Source of the DNA: JAQGMJ01 sp036271855 | GTDB taxonomy: Bacteria > Pseudomonadota > Gammaproteobacteria > Burkholderiales > JAEUOS01 | Assembly: GCA_036271855.1 (NCBI GenBank) | Contig: DATAZV010000531.1 | Coordinates: 1 to 11,462, forward strand | DNA length: 11,462 nt | Direction of reading: 5' to 3' | In this document: positions 7,306 to 11,462 of the stretch, piece after piece | How the letters are laid out: each line of letters begins with the position of its first letter | How positions within the stretch are numbered: the stretch's first letter is position 1 | Notes under the pieces: model-generated | What the model was told of the DNA's origin: nothing | The model's input: the letters and a program-made list of their open reading frames with translations, nothing else | The model's database searches: none | Translations under genes and position numbers: made by a program

Positions 7306-8448
7306 ATGGCTACCAAGCGCGATTATTACGAAGTCCTGGGCGTTGCCCGCGACGCCAGCGAGGAGGACATCAAGAAGTCCTATCGCAAGCTGGCAATGAA
7401 GCATCACCCGGACCGCAATCCGGACGACAAGGCATCCGAGGACAAATTCAAGGAGGCGAAGGAAGCCTACGAAATGCTCTCGGACGCCAACAAGCGCGCC
7501 GCGTATGATCGCTTCGGCCATGCCGGCGTCGACCCCTCGATGGGCGCCGGGCCGGGCGCGGGCGGGGCCGGCATGGGCGGCTTTGCCGATGCCTTCGGCG
7601 ACATTTTCGAAGGCATTTTCGGCGGCGGCGGCGCCGGCGGCCGCGGCGGCCGCTCCAACGTCTATCGCGGTTCCGACCTGCGCTACAACCTCGAGATCAC
7701 CCTGGAGCAGGCAGCGCGCGGCTACGAGACCAAGATCCGCATTCCGTCTATCGAACAGTGCGAAACCTGCCACGGCAGCGGCGCCAAGCCCGGCACCAGC
7801 ACCAAGCAGTGCCCTACCTGCAACGGCCAGGGCCAGGTGCGCGTGCAGCAAGGCTTTTTCTCGATCCAGCAGACCTGCCCGCGCTGCCACGGCAGCGGCA
7901 AGATCATCCCCGAACCGTGCAAGACCTGCGACGGCGCCGGGCGGGTGAAAAAGCAAAAGACGCTGTCGGTGAAAATTCCTTCCGGGGTCGACGAGGGCGA
8001 CCGCATCCGCCTCTCCGGCGAAGGCGAGCCCGGGATGAACGGCGGGCCGGCCGGTGACCTCTATGTGCAGATGACCATCAAGGCGCACCCGGTGTTCCAG
8101 CGCGAGGCCGACGACCTGCACTGCGAGATGCCGATCAGCTTTGTCACTGCCGCGACTGGCGGAGAGATCGAGATTCCCACCCTCGAAGGCGCGGCGCAAA
8201 TCAAGATTCCCGCGGAAACCCAGTCCGGCAAAACCTTTCGCCTGCGCGGCAAGGGCATCAAGGGCGTACGCTCCAGCGTCCCCGGCGACCTTTATTGCCA
8301 TGTGATGATCGAGACGCCGGTCAATCTCACCGCCCGGCAAAAGGAGTTGCTGCGCGAGTTCGAGGAAATCAACCTGAAAGACGCCGACCGCCACAATCCG
8401 CGCGCCAAATCCTGGATGGACAAGGTCAAGGACTTTTTCAGTGCTTAG
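7306..8448 (+). CDS. dnaJ: Chaperone protein DnaJ (Hsp40)
   Basis: The 380-residue type I J-protein delivers substrates to DnaK and stimulates its ATPase. The J domain (1-72) contains the essential HPD at 34-36. A Gly-rich linker (about 80-115) with FADAFGDIFEGIFGGGG follows. The zinc domain has four CxxCxGxG motifs: CETCHGSG (152), CPTCNGQG (169), CPRCHGSG (191) and CKTCDGAG (205). The C-terminal substrate domains then end SWMDKVKDFFSA. All expected parts are present. The Shine-Dalgarno sequence is weak (GAAGCGTAG before the ATG). It lies 194 nt after dnaK behind a strong hairpin. The last eight codons recur 91 nt downstream, as described separately. Confidence 0.98.
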   Translation: MATKRDYYEVLGVARDASEEDIKKSYRKLAMKHHPDRNPDDKASEDKFKEAKEAYEMLSDANKRAAYDRFGHAGVDPSMGAGPGAGGAGMGGFADAFGDIFEGIFGGGGAGGRGGRSNVYRGSDLRYNLEITLEQAARGYETKIRIPSIEQCETCHGSGAKPGTSTKQCPTCNGQGQVRVQQGFFSIQQTCPRCHGSGKIIPEPCKTCDGAGRVKKQKTLSVKIPSGVDEGDRIRLSGEGEPGMNGGPAGDLYVQMTIKAHPVFQREADDLHCEMPISFVTAATGGEIEIPTLEGAAQIKIPAETQSGKTFRLRGKGIKGVRSSVPGDLYCHVMIETPVNLTARQKELLREFEEINLKDADRHNPRAKSWMDKVKDFFSA

Positions 8449-8537
8449 TCTTGACCTTGCGGTGCAGGCTGACTTTCGCGCAGCGCAAGTCAAGCGCAGC
8501 GGCCGTAACCACAAGGTCAAGGATTTCTTCAGTGCTT
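8420..8537 (+). repeat. Duplicated dnaJ 3' end with inverted and degenerate copies between
   Basis: The 27 nt at 8420-8446, covering the last codons of dnaJ, recur at 8511-8537 with 25 identities, at an offset of 91 nt. Both copies spell Lys-Val-Lys-Asp-Phe-Phe-Ser-Ala followed by a stop (TAG in the gene, TGA in the copy), and the two internal differences are both silent (GAC/GAT, TTT/TTC). Between them lie an inverted copy of the CAAGGTCAAG core (CTTGACCTTG, 8450-8459) and a degenerate direct copy CAAGTCAAG (8486-8494). The second copy is not preceded by a recognisable coding sequence. Confidence 0.8.
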
Positions 8538-8593
8538 GAACCTCCCCGAAAGCGTGCCTTGTGCTGGACGGGCAGGCGGTAGTGCCGGGTGTT

Positions 8594-8630
8594 GGGGCGG
8601 CACACCCCGCCCATAAGCGGGGCGTTGCCC
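8594..8630 (+). other. Competing GC-rich hairpins upstream of the sigma-factor gene
   Basis: Three short inverted repeats overlap: GGGCGG/CCGCCC (8595-8600 with 8607-8612), CCCCGC/GCGGGG (8605-8610 with 8617-8622) and GGGC/GCCC (8620-8623 with 8627-8630). The first and second share bases and cannot form together, and the same is true of the second and third. They are followed by A6, not T, so this is not a canonical terminator for dnaJ. The stretch lies between the dnaJ 3' repeat and the start of the sigma-factor gene. Confidence 0.45.
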
Positions 8631-8702
8631 AAAAAAGCAGCGGAATTGCCCGATAAAATGGCATAATCCGCCCCGCAATCGATCGCGCGAAGCGAGCCCA
8701 CC

Positions 8703-9278
8703 CTGGCTACTCCAAAAGAACTCTCGGATTTTCTGGCCGATGTCGAACGCCGCGCATTCAAGCAGGCGGTGTTCGCCGTCCGCGACGACGAGGCGGCACT
8801 GGACATCGTCCAGGATTCGATGATGCGCCTGGCGGAGAAATACGGCGACAAGCCGGCCGAGGAGTTGCCGCTGCTGTTCCAGCGCATCCTGCAAAACGCC
8901 ACCCGCGATTACTTTCGCCGCACCAAGGTGCGCTCGTTCTGGACCACCCTGTTTTCTTCGATGGGGCCGGACAGCGCCGAGGCCGACAATGCCGATTTCG
9001 ATCCGCTCGAAACTTTGGAGGCCCAGGAAGGATCCAAGCAGGCGGAAAGCGCGTACGATGAAGTGGCGCGCAGTCAGGTCATGGCCTTGATCCAGGAGGA
9101 AATCGAAAAGCTGCCGGCGCGTCAACGCGAGGCCTTCCTGCTGCGTTACTGGGAGGAGTTGGACGTTGCCGAGACAGCGCTTGCCATGGGATGCTCCGAG
9201 GGGAGCGTCAAGACCCATTGCTCGCGCGCCACGCATGCTTTGTCCCTGGCCTTGAAGGCCAAGGGAATCTCCTTGTAA
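8703..9278 (+). CDS. ECF-like sigma-70 family RNA polymerase sigma factor
   Basis: The protein has 191 residues if started at the CTG at 8703. Region 2 includes AALDIVQDSMMRLAEKYGDK and LPLLFQRILQNATRDYFRRT (promoter -10 recognition and core binding). A variable acidic linker follows (about 88-120), then region 4 with LPARQREAFLLRYWEELDVA and ETALAMGCSEGSVKTHCSRA, a helix-turn-helix for the -35 element. It would direct RNA polymerase to a special promoter set. The only ATG/GTG/TTG candidate ahead of region 2 is the GTG at 8769, which would remove the conserved start KELSDFLADVERRAFKQAVF. That segment is in frame and open back to 8667, so CTG (LATPKELSDF) is the likely start. A weak AGCGAG lies 6 nt upstream. 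The linked DUF3619 gene is a possible anti-sigma partner. Family certain; start moderately so; regulon unknown. Confidence 0.88.
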   Translation: MATPKELSDFLADVERRAFKQAVFAVRDDEAALDIVQDSMMRLAEKYGDKPAEELPLLFQRILQNATRDYFRRTKVRSFWTTLFSSMGPDSAEADNADFDPLETLEAQEGSKQAESAYDEVARSQVMALIQEEIEKLPARQREAFLLRYWEELDVAETALAMGCSEGSVKTHCSRATHALSLALKAKGISL

Positions 9279-9328
9279 ATCAATCGTCTAAATACACGAA
9301 CGCCGTCGCACACCAGAGCAGGTACGCC

Positions 9329-9730
9329 ATGAACAAGACCAACAGCCTTACAGCCGCCAGCGAGCTCCGGGTTGCGTATCAGATCAAACGACAGCTCAAC
9401 GCTTCCTTGGGCGATATCCCCGCCGACAAGCTGGAACGTCTGCGGGCCGCACGTGAGCAAGCGCTAACCAAGCAAAAGAGAAGTGCCTCCCTGGCCGTGG
9501 CCGGTGGTGGCCGGATGCAATTTGGCGGTTTCGATTTCAGCTGGGCCGGCCAGTTGGTGCCCCTGCTGGTGTTGCTGGTCGGCCTGATGTCGATCAACCA
9601 TTGGCACCAAAATCGCTATACCGAAGAAGTCGCTGAGATCGACGCGCAAATGCTGGTGGACGAACTGCCGCCCAGCGCCTATCTCGACCGCGGCTTCGAT
9701 ACCTGGCTCAAGCGCGGCGACCATCCATGA
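9329..9730 (+). CDS. DUF3619 single-pass membrane protein, putative anti-sigma factor
   Basis: A 133-residue protein with a cytoplasmic-looking N-terminal helical part (SELRVAYQIKRQLNASLGDI, then PADKLERLRAAREQALTKQK), one hydrophobic segment (about 75-90, LVPLLVLLVGLMSINHW) and an acidic C-terminal tail ELPPSAYLDRGFDTWLKRGD. I recognise this as the DUF3619 type found next to this sigma factor in betaproteobacteria. The ATG at 9329 has AGCAGG 7 nt upstream; the longer open frame has no supported start. The gene begins 50 nt after the sigma factor, and its stop overlaps the next start (ATGA). Small size, N-terminal soluble part, one membrane span and the position after an ECF sigma factor resemble membrane anti-sigma factors, but no known anti-sigma domain is visible, so that role is inference. 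Confidence 0.85.
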   Translation: MNKTNSLTAASELRVAYQIKRQLNASLGDIPADKLERLRAAREQALTKQKRSASLAVAGGGRMQFGGFDFSWAGQLVPLLVLLVGLMSINHWHQNRYTEEVAEIDAQMLVDELPPSAYLDRGFDTWLKRGDHP

Positions 9731-10470
9731 GTTTTTTTAGCATCCGGCAATGGTTCAAGGCGCCGCTGATTGCGGCGTTTTGCGTTTTTGCCATGCTCGG
9801 GTCAATATCCGCGCGGTGTGCCACCCTGCCCAAATGGAAAGAGCTGACGCCGGCGCGCCAGCAAGCACTACAGCCGTTGGCCGGCCAGTGGGACAAGTTC
9901 GAGGACCAGCGCAAGCAAAAATGGCTGACGGTGGCGGACAAGTACGCCAAGATGAAGCCCGAAGAGCAAAAACGCCTGCAGGCGCGCATGGGCGAGTGGG
10001 TGCAATTGACGCCGGAGCAGCGCCGCCAGGCGCGCGAGAATTACAAAAAGGCCCAGGCGGTTCCGCCGGAGCAGAAAAAGGCCGAATGGCAGCAATACCA
10101 GAGCCTGCCGGAAGCGCAGAAAAAGCAGTTGGCCGCGGCGGCCGACGCCAAACGTCCGGTAAAGCAGAAGGCCGTACGCCGCCAACTGGCCACCCGCGGC
10201 AGCGGCGGCAAGCCCCCGGCGAGCGCGAAGTCGCCTGCCAGCATGGCGCCCAAGGCCCCCGGCGCACCGATGACCGCCAACGCCAAACCGGCGCCGGCGA
10301 CGCCCGCATCTCCCATCCCCGGTGCGGCTCCCGCAGCCGCACCGGTCGCAGTTGCACCGGCCGCCCCCGCGCCTGCGCCCGCCGCCCCCGGTCCGGCAGC
10401 GCCGCAACAGCAGGCTGCGACCACCGCCACCATGCCTCCGGTGCAGGGCTCGGCGCCGCCCACGCCCTGA
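9727..10470 (+). CDS. DUF3106 exported helical protein with Ala/Pro-rich tail
   Basis: The 247-residue protein begins with a signal-like segment (about 1-32, basic start then APLIAAFCVFAMLGSISA). It continues with a helical region built of related units: WKELTPARQQALQPLAGQWD, KWLTVADKYAKMKPEEQKRL, QARMGEWVQLTPEQRRQARE, and a fourth around EWQQYQSLPEAQKKQL. These share a W/Y..(L/M).P..(Q/R).. pattern with a spacing of about 20-25 residues and match DUF3106. The last 80 residues are almost purely Ala, Pro and Gly. It is predicted to be periplasmic; the cleavage site is unclear and there is no good lipobox. It overlaps the DUF3619 gene by 4 nt, implying coupled translation. No biochemical function is known to me. 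A sensor or chaperone-like role within the sigma-factor operon is conjecture. Confidence 0.85.
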   Translation: MSFFSIRQWFKAPLIAAFCVFAMLGSISARCATLPKWKELTPARQQALQPLAGQWDKFEDQRKQKWLTVADKYAKMKPEEQKRLQARMGEWVQLTPEQRRQARENYKKAQAVPPEQKKAEWQQYQSLPEAQKKQLAAAADAKRPVKQKAVRRQLATRGSGGKPPASAKSPASMAPKAPGAPMTANAKPAPATPASPIPGAAPAAAPVAVAPAAPAPAPAAPGPAAPQQQAATTATMPPVQGSAPPTP

Positions 10471-10486
10471 CCGTCCCGCAAGCCTG

Positions 10487-11056
10487 ATGGTCCCGTCTTC
10501 CGCAGCGCCACCGGCGCCGCCTTCCGTTCCGCCGCCCCTGCCGCAAGCAGCGCCGGCCGTGCCCAGCCTGACGCGCCGCCTTGCCAGCATGCTGTACGAG
10601 GGCATTCTGCTGTTCGGTGTGGTATTCATCCCGGCCTATCTGTTCTCCGCCTTGCTGCAGTTCAAGGACAGCCAGGATTCGCCGTTGCGCCATGTTTTCC
10701 AGGTTTATATGTTCGCCGCCATCGGACTGTATTTCGTGATCTGCTGGCGTCGTACCGGGCAGACCCTGCCGATGAAAACCTGGAAGTTCAAGCTTTTCAC
10801 CGCCGCTGGCGGCAAGCCTTCGGTCGCCCGCGCCTGGCTGCGTTATGCCCTGACCTGGATCGGGCCGATTCTGGGCGTGCTGGCCTACAAATTGGTGGTC
10901 GAGCTCACCGGCGTGGATGGCGCGCATTTCTCGGCGCCGGCCTTCTGGGTGGCGCTGCCCTTTTTCCTGATGAACTGGCTCTGGGCCTGGATCGATGCAG
11001 ACGCCCAGTTCCTGCACGACCGGCTCGCCGGCACACGCCTGTTCAGCATCGCCTGA
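10487..11056 (+). CDS. RDD family membrane protein
   Basis: A 189-residue integral membrane protein with an N-terminal Ala/Pro stretch (1-27), then TRRLASMLYEGILLFGVVF (first RDD segment, with the usual Arg and a Glu where Asp is common). Further membrane spans lie near 37-57, 70-86, 121-138 and 152-168. The end is DADAQFLHDRLAGTRLFSI, the typical closing HDRLAGT motif of RDD proteins. A charged stretch CWRRTGQTLPMKTWKFKLFT lies between spans two and three, also typical. The ATG at 10487 is chosen because it is 16 nt after the DUF3106 stop and precedes the conserved part; the open frame continues upstream inside DUF3106 without similarity. The ribosome-binding site is weak. RDD proteins are poorly characterised; some have been linked to ion transport. 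The function here is unknown. Confidence 0.88.
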   Translation: MVPSSAAPPAPPSVPPPLPQAAPAVPSLTRRLASMLYEGILLFGVVFIPAYLFSALLQFKDSQDSPLRHVFQVYMFAAIGLYFVICWRRTGQTLPMKTWKFKLFTAAGGKPSVARAWLRYALTWIGPILGVLAYKLVVELTGVDGAHFSAPAFWVALPFFLMNWLWAWIDADAQFLHDRLAGTRLFSIA

Positions 11057-11117
11057 AGGCTGCCGCCGTGCCGGCGATGCAGTATCCTTGATGCCTTCCT
11101 CCAGACCTGCGTTCATC

Positions 11118-11462
11118 ATGAGCATCGCCCGCCTGCGCCAGTTCGTCACCCGCATGAGCCGCCTGATCGAGGATGAGGGCGGCAACGAGACGCGCCTGCT
11201 GGAGCAGGGCCAGCCCCTGCTTGCCGACCTGATCACTCACGACGACTGGCTGCCGGAAGAATTCGCCCGCCCGCACCCCGAGCGCTACCAACAATACCTG
11301 CTGTATTGCGACCCTTATGAGCGTTTTTCGCTCGCCAGCTTCATCTGGGGCCCGGGCCAGACCACGCCGGTCCACGACCACACCGTCTGGGGCATGGTGG
11401 GCGTGATGCGCGGGGCGGAACTGTGCGAAGAATATGCCCGCGACGCCGCCGGCAAGCTCGGC
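11118..11462 (+). CDS. Cysteine dioxygenase-family thiol dioxygenase (N-terminal part, cut by window edge)
   Basis: The visible 115 codons encode MSIARLRQFVTRMSRLIEDE and later RFSLASFIWGPGQTTPVHDH followed by TVWGMVGVMRGAELCEEY. This is the cupin signature of the cysteine dioxygenase / 3-mercaptopropionate dioxygenase family. The HxH pair at 86 and 88 supplies two of the three iron ligands; the third His lies beyond the window. These cytoplasmic non-haem iron enzymes oxidise a thiol to a sulfinate with O2. The WGPGQTTPVHDHTVWG form is closer to the bacterial mercaptopropionate type than to mammalian cysteine dioxygenase, but substrate cannot be decided from half a protein. An in-frame ATG at 11091 is an alternative start; neither has a good ribosome site. 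It follows the RDD gene by 61 nt and may not belong to that operon. Confidence 0.88.
   Translation, partial: MSIARLRQFVTRMSRLIEDEGGNETRLLEQGQPLLADLITHDDWLPEEFARPHPERYQQYLLYCDPYERFSLASFIWGPGQTTPVHDHTVWGMVGVMRGAELCEEYARDAAGKLG

Noticed and set aside
8617..8636. Hairpin plus A6 tract as a terminator after dnaJ
   Set aside because: On the plus strand the stem is followed by A residues, not T. On the minus strand the T run precedes the stem. No canonical terminator for dnaJ was found.
7273..8664. A 463-codon open frame on the minus strand across dnaJ
   Set aside because: It is the antisense shadow of dnaJ: the protein is Gly/Ala/Leu/His-rich with no family resemblance, and codon bias of a GC-rich gene often opens the opposite strand.
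9755..11236. A 493-codon minus-strand frame across DUF3106 and RDD
   Set aside because: The translation is Arg/Pro/Ala-rich low-complexity sequence from GC-rich DNA and crosses two well-supported genes.

Overview
The window reads as chromosomal housekeeping DNA of a GC-rich betaproteobacterium, probably Burkholderiales or a close relative. The reasons are the DnaK, DnaJ, TrmD and PriB sequences, the presence of priB between rpsF and rpsR, and a downstream ECF sigma - DUF3619 - DUF3106 - RDD cluster that I know from that class. I see no insertion sequence, prophage, CRISPR array, tRNA or rRNA. The species cannot be named from the sequence alone.

Minus strand, 1-4400: one long translation block read right to left. 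The order is rpsF (S6), priB, rpsR (S18), rplI (L9), rpsP (S16), rimM, trmD, rplS (L19), then a rho-independent terminator and the start of a NUDIX/CoA-pyrophosphatase-like gene cut by the window edge. Two operons that are normally separate (rpsF-priB-rpsR-rplI and rpsP-rimM-trmD-rplS) are joined here, with only 28 nt between rplI and rpsP. A consensus-like sigma70 promoter lies at 4359-4388 and gives rpsF a leader of roughly 180 nt. The only other large gap in the block is the 174-nt trmD-rplS spacer, which is full of inverted repeats.

Plus strand, 4459-8448: the divergent heat-shock chaperone cluster grpE-dnaK-dnaJ. Good heat-shock (sigma32-type) promoter matches sit before grpE and dnaK. 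A 16-bp perfect hairpin sits between dnaK and dnaJ. GrpE and DnaJ are the co-chaperones of the DnaK ATPase. Just after dnaJ the last eight codons and stop region of the gene are repeated 91 nt downstream, within a 254-nt spacer rich in direct and inverted repeats.

Plus strand, 8703-11056: an ECF-like sigma factor, whose natural start appears to be a CTG codon, followed by a single-pass membrane DUF3619 protein, an exported helical DUF3106 protein with a long Ala/Pro tail, and an RDD-family membrane protein. The last three are overlapping or nearly so. The arrangement looks like an uncharacterised envelope-signalling operon and is the best candidate here for an undescribed system. The window ends inside a gene for a thiol dioxygenase of the cysteine dioxygenase / 3-mercaptopropionate dioxygenase family.
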